Source: Lichenicola sp964247755
GTDB taxonomy: Bacteria; Pseudomonadota; Alphaproteobacteria; Acetobacterales; Acetobacteraceae
Assembly (NCBI GenBank): GCA_964247755.1
Contig: CAXTVX010000005.1
Span: 59,438 to 123,437 of the forward strand
Length of the DNA stretch: 64,000 nt
Direction of reading: 5' to 3'
Shown here piece by piece: positions 1 to 12,309 of the stretch (within the stretch, counting starts at the first letter, position 1; every line of letters starts with the position of its first letter). Position numbers and translations under genes: made by a program. A model generated the notes under the pieces. That model worked only from the letters and a program-made list of their open reading frames with translations. It was not told where the DNA came from and made no database searches.

Positions 1-2485
<2,485 letters not shown>

Positions 2486-2496
2486 CGCGGCCGCCT

Positions 2497-3654
2497 TCAA
2501 CGCTTGTAGGTGGGAATGATGAAAGGCAGCGGGCTGACCGTCACCGGGATCATGCGGCCGCGCAGCTCCGCCATCAGCACGGTGCCGGGCGGCGACGATG
2601 CCCGGGCCACGTAGCCCATCGCCACCGGCGCCTGCAGCGTGGGCCCGAACGCGCCGGAGCTGACGTGCCCGATCGGCGCGGCGGTGTCCTCCGGCCGGAA
2701 CAAGGGCGCTCCGGCCCGGAGCGGCGCGCGCCCCTCGGGCCGCAGCCCGACGCGACGGCGGGGTGCGCCATGGGCCACCTGCTCCAGCACGATCCCGGCG
2801 CCGGGAAAGCCGCCGGCGCGTTCGCCGCCGGAGCGGCGGCTCTTCTGGATCGCCCATTCCAGCGACGCCTCGACCGGCGTGGTGCCCTCGTCCAGATCCG
2901 AGCCGTACAGGCAGAGCCCGGCTTCCAGGCGCAGGCTGTCGCGGGCGCCGAGGCCGATCGGCAGCACGTCCGGCCGGGCGAGCAGCAGGCGCACGACCTC
3001 CTCGGCACGGTCCGCCGGCATGCCTATCTCGTAGCCGTCCTCGCCGGTGTAGCCAGAGCGCGACACGGTGCACTCCACCTCGCCCAGACGCAGGGTGCGG
3101 AAATCCATGAACCGCATCGCCTGTGCCTCCGGCGCCAGCGCCGACAGGGCCACCGCGGCACCGGGTCCCTGCAGCGCCACCAGCGCCCGGTCCGCCAGGA
3201 ACTCGACCTCGCACGACTCCTGCAGGTGGCGCTGCAGGTGGAGGAGGTCCGCCAGCTTGCAGCCGGCGTTCACCACCAGGAACAGCGACCCGCCCTCGTT
3301 GGCGACGATCAGGTCGTCCAGGATGCCGCCGTTCTCGTTGGTCAGCAGGGCGTAGCGCTGCCGGCCCGCGGGCAGGCCGACGATGTCGGTCGGCACCAGC
3401 CGCTCCAGCGCCAGTGCCGCATCCGCGACCAGCCCGGAGCGCGGCCGGAGCCGGATCTGGCCCATGTGCGACACGTCGAACAGCCCGCAGGCAGCGCGCA
3501 CGTGCAGGTGCTCGGCCATGATGCCGCGCGGATACTGCAGCGGCATCTCGTAGCCGGCGAACGGCACCATGCGCCCGCCGAGCTCGCGATGCAGCGCGTG
3601 CAGCGGCGTGCGCGCCGCCGCCTCCGGCGTGACCGCGGCGACCTGCTCCGACAC
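2497..3654 (-). CDS. gcvT: Aminomethyltransferase, T-protein of the glycine cleavage system
   Basis: Transfers the methylene group from aminomethyl-lipoyl GcvH to tetrahydrofolate, releasing ammonia. The 385-residue product has the family's usual length and hallmarks: the N-terminal GGRMVPFAGYEMPLQYP and FDVSHMGQI, GYTGEDGYEI near the middle, and a C-terminal barrel ending FIIPTYKR. A GTG start at 3654 lies 4 bp beyond the glyA stop, so translation is probably coupled. Expression is expected to follow the glycine riboswitch upstream of sdaA. Reading frame and function are both secure. Confidence 0.97.
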   Translation of the reverse strand: MSEQVAAVTPEAAARTPLHALHRELGGRMVPFAGYEMPLQYPRGIMAEHLHVRAACGLFDVSHMGQIRLRPRSGLVADAALALERLVPTDIVGLPAGRQRYALLTNENGGILDDLIVANEGGSLFLVVNAGCKLADLLHLQRHLQESCEVEFLADRALVALQGPGAAVALSALAPEAQAMRFMDFRTLRLGEVECTVSRSGYTGEDGYEIGMPADRAEEVVRLLLARPDVLPIGLGARDSLRLEAGLCLYGSDLDEGTTPVEASLEWAIQKSRRSGGERAGGFPGAGIVLEQVAHGAPRRRVGLRPEGRAPLRAGAPLFRPEDTAAPIGHVSSGAFGPTLQAPVAMGYVARASSPPGTVLMAELRGRMIPVTVSPLPFIIPTYKR

Positions 3655-3658
3655 CGGA

Positions 3659-4945
3659 CTACGCCGCCCTGGCGATGGCGGCCGGATACAGCGGATGGCG
3701 GGCGCACAGCGCGCGCACAGCCACGCGCGCCGCCTGCTCGGCCAGGGCGTTGTCTTCCCCGTTGCGCGCCAGCCCGTCCAGCACGTCGGCGATCAGCCCT
3801 GCCACCTGCCGGAACTCCGCCTCGCCGAAGCCGCGCGTGGTGGCGGCGGGCGAGCCCAGGCGGATGCCGCTGGTCTGCGCCGGCGGCAGCGGGTCATACG
3901 GAATGCCGTTCTTGTTGCAGGTGAGCCCGGCCCGCTCCAGCGACGCCTCCGCCGCCTTGCCGGTCAGCCCGCTGCGACGCAGGTCCACCAGCACCAGGTG
4001 GGTGTCGGTGCCGCCGGTCACCAGCTCGTAGCCGCGTGCCACCAGCCCCTCGCCCAGCGCCTGGGCGTTGGCCACCACCTGGGCCGCGTAGCGCCGGAAG
4101 TCCGGACGCAGCGCCTCGCCGAACGCCACCGCCTTGGCCGCGATCACGTGCATCAGCGGGCCGCCCTGCATGCCGGGGAACACCGCGCTGTTGAACTTCT
4201 TGGCCAGGGCCTCGTCGTTGGTGAGGATCATGCCGCCGCGCGGGCCGCGCAGGGTCTTGTGCGTGGTGGTGGTGGCGACGTGGGCGTGCGGGAACGGGCT
4301 CGGATGCGCGCCCCCGGCCACCAGCCCGGCGAAGTGCGCCATGTCCACCAGCAGCAGCGCGCCCACCTCGTCGGCGATGGCGCGGAAGCGGGCGAAGTCG
4401 ATCTGCCTCGGGATGGCGGAGCCGCCGGCGATGATCAGCTTCGGCTTGTGCTCGCGGGCCAGGCTCTCGACCTGGTCGTAGTCGAGCAGCCCGTCCTGGC
4501 GGCGCACGCCGTACTGCACCGCGTTGAACCACTTGGCCGACACCGTCGGCTTGGCGCCGTGGGTGAGGTGGCCGCCGGCGTCGATCGCCATGCCGAGAAA
4601 GGTGTCGCCCGGCTTGAGCAGCGCCAGCATCACCGCGGTGTTGGCCTGGGCGCCGGAATGCGGCTGCACGTTGGCGTAGGCGCAGCCGAACAGCGCCGTC
4701 GCGCGGTCGATCGCCGCCTGCTCGACCACGTCCGCCTGCGCGCAGCCGCCGTAGTAGCGGCGGCCCGGATAGCCCTCGGCGTACTTGTTGGTCAGCACCG
4801 AGCCCTGCGCCTGGAGCACCGCCGGCGAAACGATGTTCTCGCTGGCGATCAGCTCGATCCCCTCGTCCTGGCGATGCAGCTCGGCGCCCAGCGCCGCGTC
4901 GATCAGCGGGTCGTCCGAGAGGGTGCGGGTGAAGAAGTCCGACAT
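3659..4945 (-). CDS. glyA: Serine hydroxymethyltransferase
   Basis: PLP enzyme that interconverts glycine plus 5,10-methylene-THF with serine plus THF. The 428-residue product carries the signatures IELIASENIVSPAVLQAQGS, KYAEGYPGRRYYGGC, VDMAHFAGLVAGG and the PLP-lysine segment TTTTHKTLRGPRGG (about residue 230). The ATG at 4945 is chosen because the family N-terminus (MSDFFTRTL...) begins there and a GAG-type ribosome site precedes it; the open frame upstream is only sdaA in another frame. It lies between sdaA (14 bp gap) and gcvT, so methylene-THF from glycine cleavage can be joined to a second glycine to give serine for SdaA. Confidence 0.97.
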   Translation of the reverse strand: MSDFFTRTLSDDPLIDAALGAELHRQDEGIELIASENIVSPAVLQAQGSVLTNKYAEGYPGRRYYGGCAQADVVEQAAIDRATALFGCAYANVQPHSGAQANTAVMLALLKPGDTFLGMAIDAGGHLTHGAKPTVSAKWFNAVQYGVRRQDGLLDYDQVESLAREHKPKLIIAGGSAIPRQIDFARFRAIADEVGALLLVDMAHFAGLVAGGAHPSPFPHAHVATTTTHKTLRGPRGGMILTNDEALAKKFNSAVFPGMQGGPLMHVIAAKAVAFGEALRPDFRRYAAQVVANAQALGEGLVARGYELVTGGTDTHLVLVDLRRSGLTGKAAEASLERAGLTCNKNGIPYDPLPPAQTSGIRLGSPAATTRGFGEAEFRQVAGLIADVLDGLARNGEDNALAEQAARVAVRALCARHPLYPAAIARAA

Positions 4946-4959
4946 GGCTGGCTCTCCTC

Positions 4960-6408
<1,449 letters not shown>

Positions 6409-6433
6409 GGCGCCTCCCTGGCCGGTTCCGGCC
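6409..6433 (-). promoter_or_regulatory. Likely expression platform between glycine riboswitch and sdaA ribosome site
   Basis: Only about 29 nt separate the second aptamer from the sdaA GTG. They contain a self-complementary GGCCGGTTCCGGCC (6420-6433 on plus) and the Shine-Dalgarno GGGAGG (6413-6418). The GGCGC at the end of aptamer 2 (6438-6442) can pair with GCGCC beside the start codon (6409-6413), enclosing the ribosome site. There is no T-tract. This suggests control of translation initiation rather than termination, which is inference from base pairing. Confidence 0.5.
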
Positions 6434-6436
6434 CAA

Positions 6437-6600
6437 AGCGCCCCTTCTGTCGGTTTGCCTGAGATCGTTATCCCGTCGGCGGACGCCAGTCCCGGACCCG
6501 GGGGCGCCTCTTTCCAGAAGTTCGAGTCGCGTGGTCCTTCTGCCTGAGAGTTTCCGGGGCGGTTGCTCCTTCGGCGCCGGCCCAGAGCCGGTCTCTCCCA
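6437..6600 (-). promoter_or_regulatory. Tandem glycine riboswitch
   Basis: Read on the minus strand, aptamer 1 (about 6600-6533) begins GGGAGAGACC, has the core GCCGAAGGAGCAACCGCC and closes with GGAAACTCTCAGGCA. Aptamer 2 (about 6519-6443) begins TTCTGGAAAGAG, has GCCGACGGGATAACG and closes with ATCTCAGGCAAACCGACAGAA, whose CAGAA pairs with the opening TTCTG. The two CTCAGGCA signatures and the tandem arrangement are diagnostic of the gcvT-type glycine riboswitch. It is the leader of sdaA-glyA-gcvT-gcvP and in this class normally switches genes on when glycine is abundant. Confidence 0.95.
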
Positions 6601-6613
6601 CATCGACAGGGAA

Positions 6614-6642
6614 CAGATCGCAGCGGCGGCCCCGGAAGTCAA
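6614..6642 (-). promoter_or_regulatory. Candidate sigma-70 promoter of the glycine operon
   Basis: On the minus strand TTGACT (6642-6637) is followed after 17 nt by GATCTG (6619-6614). The -35 is good and the -10 is weak. The implied start near 6607 lies a few bases before the first riboswitch helix at 6600, which supports the call. Confidence 0.5.
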
Positions 6643-6650
6643 CGTTCATG

Positions 6651-6680
6651 CCGGTCTCGGCGGTCACGTTGCGAGACCGG
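6651..6680. repeat. 9-bp perfect inverted repeat in the divergent sdaA/acyltransferase intergenic region
   Basis: CCGGTCTCG (6651-6659) and CGAGACCGG (6672-6680) are perfect inverted arms around a 12-nt spacer. The element lies just upstream of the glycine operon -35 and about 40 bp before the acyltransferase start, where a regulator of either gene could bind. The CCGGTCTC half also occurs in the riboswitch stem, which may be chance. Confidence 0.5.
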
Positions 6681-6717
6681 ATATGACGGAACCGGACCGG
6701 TGGGGGTATGGGGATCC

Positions 6718-7671
6718 ATGGAATCCGCGTCACCCCATGGCCGCGGGCGTCCCGAACGGTCGGGCCCGATCCTGGCACGGCTCCGCGCGCACGCGACGAC
6801 CCTGCTCCTGGCCTCCCTGATCGGTGCCCTGCGACGGCTCAGCCCGGTCACGTGCTCCAACCTCGGCAGCCGGATCGCCCGGCTGCTCGGTCCGCTTCTT
6901 CCGGCGTCGAAGGTCGCCGACCGCAACCTCCTCGACGCCCTGCCGGAGCTGGATGCCCCGTCGCGCCGACGCGTCATCGACGGGGTATGGGACAACCTGG
7001 GCCGCAACGTCTTCGAGATGCCGCATCTGGCCTCGTTCAAGCGGACCGCCGCCGGGCCGGGCTTCGAGGTGGACGGCGAGCAGCATCTGGCGGGGCTGCA
7101 GGATCGCGGCAGGCCGGCGCTGTTCTTCTCCGGCCACCTCGGCAACTGGGAGATGGTGCTGCCGATCGCCGCGGCGCTCGGGATCGCCGTGTCCGGCTTC
7201 TATCGTGCAGCGTCGAATTCGGAGGTGGATCGGGCGATCCAGGCGATGCGCCAGGGTGCGCTCGGCGCGAGGGTGTCGATGTTCGCCAAGGGCGCCGCCG
7301 GTGCGCGTGCCGCGCTGGCCCATCTCGGCAAGGGTGGCGCGCTCGGGCTCCTGGTCGACCAGAAGATGAACGACGGCATCGCCGTACCGTTCTTCGGCCG
7401 CGACGCGATGACGGCACCGGCGCTGGCGCAGCTGGCGCTACGCTTCGACGCGCCGATCATGCCGGTGCACGTGGTCCGGCTCGGGCCGTGCCGGTTCCGG
7501 ATGGTCTGCGAGGCGCCGCTCGTGGTCCCTCGCAGCGGCGACCGGACCGCCGATGTCCTTGCCATCACGTCGGCCTTGAACCACAGGCTGGAACGCTGGA
7601 TCCGCGAGGACCCGTCCGCCTGGCTCTGGCTGCACCGGCGCTGGCCGAAACCGGCGACCCGGCGCGGATAG
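6718..7671 (+). CDS. LpxL/HtrB-family lipid A acyltransferase
   Basis: Membrane-associated lysophospholipid/lipid A acyltransferase family, predicted to add a secondary acyl chain to the Kdo-lipid A precursor. The 317-residue product has the family pattern: an N-terminal hydrophobic stretch (TTLLLASLIGALRRLSP), the catalytic H-x4-E as SGHLGNWE near residue 140, then GALGLLVDQKMNDGIAVPFFGR and the C-terminal WLWLHRRWP. The ATG at 6718 follows GGGG at 6710-6713; a GTG at 6700 in the same frame is the alternative. It stands alone, 84 bp before the aminopeptidase. Which acyl position it modifies cannot be told from sequence. Confidence 0.88.
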   Translation: MESASPHGRGRPERSGPILARLRAHATTLLLASLIGALRRLSPVTCSNLGSRIARLLGPLLPASKVADRNLLDALPELDAPSRRRVIDGVWDNLGRNVFEMPHLASFKRTAAGPGFEVDGEQHLAGLQDRGRPALFFSGHLGNWEMVLPIAAALGIAVSGFYRAASNSEVDRAIQAMRQGALGARVSMFAKGAAGARAALAHLGKGGALGLLVDQKMNDGIAVPFFGRDAMTAPALAQLALRFDAPIMPVHVVRLGPCRFRMVCEAPLVVPRSGDRTADVLAITSALNHRLERWIREDPSAWLWLHRRWPKPATRRG

Positions 7672-7755
7672 GCGCCCCTGTTGCCGTCGCGCCTGTTATT
7701 TCATACTCGGACGGGATCGTGGCCCCGGGCCGCGCTCTTCTCGTGGATCCTGCCC

Positions 7756-10398
7756 ATGCGCCATGCCCTGCTGCTCGCGACCGCGCTCACCCTCGCCGGC
7801 GCCGGCCGGCCTGCCCGTGCCGAAGCCCCGTTCGCGCTTGCCAGCACGCCGGGCCAGCTGCCCAAGACGGTGGTCCCGTCCGCCTACGCCATCGACATCG
7901 TCGCCGACATGAAGCGGCTCGCCCTGACCGGGCACGAGACGGTCGCGGTGACCGCAACGGGCGCCGGCGACAGCATCACCCTCAACCAGGCCGGCCTGAC
8001 CCTGTCCCGCGCCACGGTGGACGGCGTTCCCGCCATCATCTCGGAGGACGACGCGGCGCAGACCGCGACCCTGCGCCTGCCGCATCCGATCGGCGACGGC
8101 GCGCACACGCTGGCGATCGACTATGCCGGCCCGATCCCGGCCACCCCGAACGGCATCTACTACGACGACTACCGCAGCCCGTCGGGTGCCGCGAAGCGCA
8201 TGCTGGTGACGCAGTTCGAGGTCGCCGACGCCAGGCGGATGTTCCCGGGCTGGGACGAGCCCGCGTTCAAGGCGACGTTCCGGCTCGGCGTCACCCTGCC
8301 CCGCGGCTACGTGCCGGTCGGCAACATGCCGGTCGCCTCCACCACGCCGGTCGGCGCGGACGCCAAGCGGGTGGTGTTCGGGACCAGCCCGCGCATGTCC
8401 ACCTACCTGCTGGCGCTGGTGGCGGGCGACCTGTCGGCGCTGCACGGCAGCGGCGGCGGCACGCCGATCAGCGTGTACGCACCGACGGCCAGGCAGGCCG
8501 AGGGCGCCTACGCGCTGGATGCCGCGACGAGGATCCTGCCCTGGTACGACGCGTATTTCGGCGTCCGCTATCCGCTGCCCAAGCTCGACCTGGTCGCCAT
8601 TCCCGGCAACTACGAGGCGGGTGCGATGGAGAACTGGGGCGACATCACCTTCATCGACGACGCGCTGCTGTTCGACCCGCACACCAGCGCGCCACGCACC
8701 CGGGAAACCATCTTCGTCGACGTGGCGCACGAGATGGCACACCAGTGGTCGGGCGATCTCGTGACCATGGGCTGGTGGGACAACATCTGGCTCAATGAGG
8801 GCTTCGCCACCTGGATGCAGACCAAGGCGACCGACCACTTCAACCCGTCCTGGCAGATGTGGCCGCGCGCCCATGCCGACCGCGAGGAGGCGATGGCGGT
8901 CGACGCGCAGCCGACCACCCACCCGATCCAGCAGACGATCGCCGACGTGAGTGCCGCCAACGCCGCGTTCGACCTGATCTCGTACCAGAAGGGCGAGCAG
9001 GTCATCCGCATGGTCGAGGACTGGCTCGGGCCGGACACCTTCCGCGACGGCATGCGCGCCTACATGAAGGCGCACGCCTACGGCAACACCACCAGCGCCG
9101 ATCTGTGGGCGGCGCTGGCGGAGGTGTCGCACAAGGACGTGGCGCCGGTCGCCAGGAGCTTCACCGAGCAGCCGGGCATCCCGCTAGTCGGCGTCGCGCG
9201 ACGCTGCGAGGGCGGCGGCAGCGTCCTGACCCTGACCCAGTCCCGCTTCACCATCCACGATCCCCATCCGAAGCCGCTGTCGTGGCAGATCCCGGTGACG
9301 GTGGGCGGGCCCGGCGTCGCGCCGCAGACCGTGCTCCTGCGCAGCAGCCCGGCCACGCTGCGCTTCGCCGGCTGCGACGCGGCGCTGAAGGCCGATCTCG
9401 GCGAGGCCGGCTACTACCGCGTCCGCTACGATGCCGCCGGCCTGGCCGCGCTGAAGCGCGCCTTCCCCACCCTGGCCGACGCCGACCGCGCCAACCTGCT
9501 CGGCGACCAGTTCGCCTTGTTCGAGGCAGGCCTGGCTCCGCCCGGCGATTACCTCGACCTGGCGGCGACGCTGTCCGACGGCCGGGACCACAGCCTGGCC
9601 GTGTGGGAGGACACGATCTCCCACCTGAAGCGCCTCGATGCGCTGGAGCGCGGCAGCGCCTCGCGCCCGGCCTTCCGCGCCTTCGCCCGCCGCCTGCTGC
9701 AGCCGCAGCTCGCGCGCCTGGGCTGGACGCCGCAGCCAGGAGAAGGCTTCCCCGATTCGCTGTTGCGTCCGAGCCTGATCGCCGCCCTCGGCCGATTCGA
9801 CGATCCCGCCGTGGCTGCGGAAGCGGGGCGTCGGTTTGCCGCCTACCTGAAGGACCCGTCCTCGCTGCCGCCGAGCCTGCTCGATCCGGTGACGCAGGTG
9901 GTAGGACTGCATGCCGGCGAGGCGACGGCGGGCATCCTGGAGCAGCGCCTGCGTGCCGCCTCCGACACCGAGCAGAAGCTGCGCTACTTCAACGCACTCG
10001 CGGCGTCGCCCGATCCGGCGCGGATCGTGCGGAACGTGCAGCTCGCCTATTCCGGCGCGATCCCCAACGGCCGGATCGTTCAGGCGATCGCGCTGGTCGC
10101 GTCAGGAAGCGACAACCCGGACGCGGCGTGGGCGGCAGTGGAGGCCGACCAGGCGGCGATCCGCACGCATCTGGCGCCCTCCTCACAGGCGGCGCTGCTT
10201 CCAGCAATCGCCGCAGCGACCACCAACCCGTCCGTTGCCCGGACGATGCTGGCTGATCCGGCCAGCAACGCGTCGAGCGGCGCCAGGATCGAGGCTGCCA
10301 AGGCGTCGGACACGATCGCCACGAACCTCCTGCTGAGCGGCCGCACCGCGCCGTCGGTTTCCGCATGGCTGGATCATCGGGGAGCGGGGAAGGGCTAG
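7756..10398 (+). CDS. Secreted M1-family zinc aminopeptidase
   Basis: Metallo-aminopeptidase of family M1, expected to trim N-terminal residues of peptides in the periplasm or outside the cell. The ATG at 7756 starts a clean signal peptide (MRHALLLATALTLAGAG...ARAEA); longer in-frame starts (TTG 7681) would bury it. The 880-residue protein has the exopeptidase motif GAMEN (about residue 290), the zinc site HEMAH (about 325) and the third ligand in NEGF (about 348), followed by the long helical ERAP1-like C-terminal domain. All catalytic residues are present. A weak TTGCCG...CATACT sequence at 7681-7707 could be its promoter, but spacing is short. Convergent with the DUF1810 gene. Confidence 0.93.
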   Translation: MRHALLLATALTLAGAGRPARAEAPFALASTPGQLPKTVVPSAYAIDIVADMKRLALTGHETVAVTATGAGDSITLNQAGLTLSRATVDGVPAIISEDDAAQTATLRLPHPIGDGAHTLAIDYAGPIPATPNGIYYDDYRSPSGAAKRMLVTQFEVADARRMFPGWDEPAFKATFRLGVTLPRGYVPVGNMPVASTTPVGADAKRVVFGTSPRMSTYLLALVAGDLSALHGSGGGTPISVYAPTARQAEGAYALDAATRILPWYDAYFGVRYPLPKLDLVAIPGNYEAGAMENWGDITFIDDALLFDPHTSAPRTRETIFVDVAHEMAHQWSGDLVTMGWWDNIWLNEGFATWMQTKATDHFNPSWQMWPRAHADREEAMAVDAQPTTHPIQQTIADVSAANAAFDLISYQKGEQVIRMVEDWLGPDTFRDGMRAYMKAHAYGNTTSADLWAALAEVSHKDVAPVARSFTEQPGIPLVGVARRCEGGGSVLTLTQSRFTIHDPHPKPLSWQIPVTVGGPGVAPQTVLLRSSPATLRFAGCDAALKADLGEAGYYRVRYDAAGLAALKRAFPTLADADRANLLGDQFALFEAGLAPPGDYLDLAATLSDGRDHSLAVWEDTISHLKRLDALERGSASRPAFRAFARRLLQPQLARLGWTPQPGEGFPDSLLRPSLIAALGRFDDPAVAAEAGRRFAAYLKDPSSLPPSLLDPVTQVVGLHAGEATAGILEQRLRAASDTEQKLRYFNALAASPDPARIVRNVQLAYSGAIPNGRIVQAIALVASGSDNPDAAWAAVEADQAAIRTHLAPSSQAALLPAIAAATTNPSVARTMLADPASNASSGARIEAAKASDTIATNLLLSGRTAPSVSAWLDHRGAGKG

Positions 10399-10441
10399 AT
10401 CATTCTCCGTTTGCCCCGCACGGTCAGCCTGTTGTCTCGGC

Positions 10442-10470
10442 GAGCATCCTCACCCGGTCGGGATGTGCTC
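10442..10470. terminator. Hairpin between convergent genes (member of a two-copy palindromic element)
   Basis: GAGCA...TGCTC forms the outer arms and CCCG-GT-CGGG the inner hairpin. It lies between the 3' ends of the M1 peptidase (10398, plus) and the DUF1810 gene (10502, minus), the expected place for a bidirectional terminator. There is no T-run. The flanking word AGCATCCTCACCCG recurs at 47384-47397 in another terminator-like hairpin. Confidence 0.5.
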
Positions 10471-10501
10471 CAGGGAGCCGCACCAGCGATCGGGCGGAGG
10501 G

Positions 10502-10924
10502 TCAGCCGTCGAGGCGCTCGAGCGTGAGGCGATCCGGCACGCCGGCGAAGAAGCGGTCGAGCGTCTGCTGGAACACCGGCTCGTTGGGCACCACGGCTGC
10601 GAACAGGGTCATCGAGGAGCGGAACTTCAGGTCGTCCGGGCCGCCGAGGATCTGCGCGATCGTGCGGTCCGGCACCGCGTTGACCAGGGCGGCGCATTCG
10701 CAGAGGCGTGGCCCGAGAACCTGATGCTCGTGGTAGGCCAGCGCCTCCTCGCCCGAGGCGAGGCCGTAGCGATGCGCCATTGGGCTGTAGCCGAGGCCGC
10801 GGAGTTGTGGAAACACGAACCACATCCAGTGGGAACGCTTGCGACCGCCGCGCAGCTCGCGTCGCACGTCCGGAAGGACGGGCTCCTGAGCCTGGATGAA
10901 GCGGTTGAGGTCGAACTCCGGCAC
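10502..10924 (-). CDS. DUF1810 family protein
   Basis: Conserved protein of 140 residues, the usual length for DUF1810. It shows the family signatures FIQAQEPVLPDVRRELRGGRKRSHWMWFVFPQLRGLG, given here only as spanning residues 9-45, then SPMAHRYGLAS and MTLFAAVVP. The biochemical role of the family is not established to my knowledge, and some members are mislabelled calpastatin in databases. The GTG at 10924 has AGGA just upstream. It is separated from the DUF2382 genes by a strong hairpin, so it is probably transcribed on its own. Confidence 0.85.
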   Translation of the reverse strand: MPEFDLNRFIQAQEPVLPDVRRELRGGRKRSHWMWFVFPQLRGLGYSPMAHRYGLASGEEALAYHEHQVLGPRLCECAALVNAVPDRTIAQILGGPDDLKFRSSMTLFAAVVPNEPVFQQTLDRFFAGVPDRLTLERLDG

Positions 10925-10945
10925 GATCCTGCAGCGTGTCGATCG

Positions 10946-10975
10946 TCACGGAGGCGGCCGAAGCCGCCCCCGTGA
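10946..10975 (-). terminator. Stem-loop terminator after the DUF2382 genes
   Basis: TCACGG-A-GGCGGC, loop CGAA, GCCGCC-C-CCGTGA: a 12-bp GC-rich stem with one A/C mismatch, starting 11 bp past the stop of the upstream minus-strand gene. It lacks a clear U-tract. Position and stability argue for termination. Confidence 0.65.
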
Positions 10976-10985
10976 CGGTGCAAAG

Positions 10986-11870
10986 TCAGATACGCGGCGG
11001 GTTGGTCTTCGCCGTGCCGGTGAGACCGGTGGTCGGCGTCTCGATCTCGACCTCCTCCTTGCGCAGCGTGTCGCGGATGGTCTCGACCCGCTCCTCGACA
11101 CCCTTCTGGACCACGACCTCCTCGACCACGCGTGCGCTCTTGGCGACCACGGCCTCCTCGTCGGTCTCGTTCACCACGATCTCGCGATCGCTGAACGCGT
11201 CGGTGCCGACGGTGGCCGTGCCGGTGACCGGGCGGCGGAACACCGAGACGGTCTCGTTGCGCAGGCGGATCTGCTCTTCCACCGGACGCTCCAGCACGTA
11301 GCGGCGGACGCGGGTGGTGCCGCGGTCGACAGCGCGCTTGCCGACCTGGAGGCTTTCCTCCGACAGCGCGATGACCTCCTCGGTTCCGGTGCCCGCTGCG
11401 ACTCCGGTGCCCGCTGCGGCTCCGGTGGTGGCGAGGCCGGCGGTGCCCAGGCCCGTCGCGGTCGCGCCAGTGGCGACGTAGTCCGAACCATAGGCGCCGG
11501 TCTGGCTGTACTGCGAGTGGCGCTCGTCGAGGTCGATCGGATTGTGCGCTTCCAGAACGTTGTAGATCTGGTCGATGTTGGTGCCATCGCTGATCACGGT
11601 GACCACCGTGCTGCCGGACTGGATCGACTGGTCGTACAGCGCGTGGTGCGACGACGCCGTTTCCTGCTCGCCGGTCAGCCAGCCCCAGAACCCGCGATGG
11701 GCCGAGGACGGGTTGACGTCGGTGCCGACGGCGCTCTGCCCCGCGGCGCCCTGATCGCGGGCATAATGCTCGATCGCGCTCGCCGGCACGCCGTCGGCGA
11801 TCAGTGCCGAGACGGCGGCTTCGGCGTGGGTCGCCGTGTCGAATACGGCAACAATGGTTTCACTGGCCAC
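10986..11870 (-). CDS. Stress-type protein: N-terminal general-stress domain plus C-terminal DUF2382 (YsnF/AvaK)
   Basis: The 294-residue protein has two parts. Residues 1 to about 95 (ETIVAVFDTATHAEAAVSALIADG...) resemble the 17-kDa general stress protein/YflT-like domain. After a Gly/Ala/Thr-rich linker encoded by short DNA repeats (about 11375-11470) comes a DUF2382 domain (EEVIALSEESLQVGKRAVDRG ... VEEVVVQKGVEERVETIRDTLRKEEVEIE). The GTG at 11870 has an excellent AAGGAGA site, and no homology continues upstream. It overlaps the preceding DUF2382 gene by 11 bp, so the two are co-translated. The function of DUF2382 is uncharacterised; a stress role is inferred from domain partners. Confidence 0.85.
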   Translation of the reverse strand: MASETIVAVFDTATHAEAAVSALIADGVPASAIEHYARDQGAAGQSAVGTDVNPSSAHRGFWGWLTGEQETASSHHALYDQSIQSGSTVVTVISDGTNIDQIYNVLEAHNPIDLDERHSQYSQTGAYGSDYVATGATATGLGTAGLATTGAAAGTGVAAGTGTEEVIALSEESLQVGKRAVDRGTTRVRRYVLERPVEEQIRLRNETVSVFRRPVTGTATVGTDAFSDREIVVNETDEEAVVAKSARVVEEVVVQKGVEERVETIRDTLRKEEVEIETPTTGLTGTAKTNPPRI

Positions 11871-12309
11871 GGATGTCTCCTTGGGTTGAACGCGTGTTGT
11901 CGATGGCCTCGTTGGTTGCCGCTTCCGCCGAGCCGGTACGGGAAACGACAACGTCCTGATATCGCAGCGCCACCGTTTCGCGGTGGGCGTGCGTGGTGGC
12001 GACCCGCGTGATGCGGACCTCCTCCTTGAGGAACAGACGGCGGACGAAAATCTCCTCGACGACCGGGATGATAGTCGTCTCGCCTTCTTCACGGACCTGC
12101 GGCATCTCCTCGACGAACCGGTCGACCGCGACGTGCTCGACCCGCACGTCCCGGCGGGTCAGCTGTTCATCGACGTCCTGGTCGCGGCTGCGGGTCTGTA
12201 TGCTGACCCGCACCTCTCCGGTCTGGCGCACCCGACGCCGGACGTCGAGCTGCTCTGCATGCAGCTGCAGCACCTCGTCGACCGTACGCTCATCCGGCGC
12301 GTCGCTCAT
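11860..12309 (-). CDS. DUF2382 (YsnF/AvaK) domain protein
   Basis: A 149-residue, strongly charged protein that is nearly all DUF2382: VLQLHAEQLDVRRRVRQTGEVRVS, then TRRDVRVEHVAVDRFVEEMPQ and a second half VVEEIFVRRLFLKEEVRITRV, giving the repeated beta-strand pattern of the family. The ATG at 12309 is used because similarity starts there. Its last 11 bp overlap the downstream DUF2382 gene. A GGAAC motif upstream (plus 12372-12376) followed after 17 nt by GCTT is a weak match to alphaproteobacterial general stress (EcfG) promoters. Confidence 0.82.
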   Translation of the reverse strand: MSDAPDERTVDEVLQLHAEQLDVRRRVRQTGEVRVSIQTRSRDQDVDEQLTRRDVRVEHVAVDRFVEEMPQVREEGETTIIPVVEEIFVRRLFLKEEVRITRVATTHAHRETVALRYQDVVVSRTGSAEAATNEAIDNTRSTQGDIRGQ

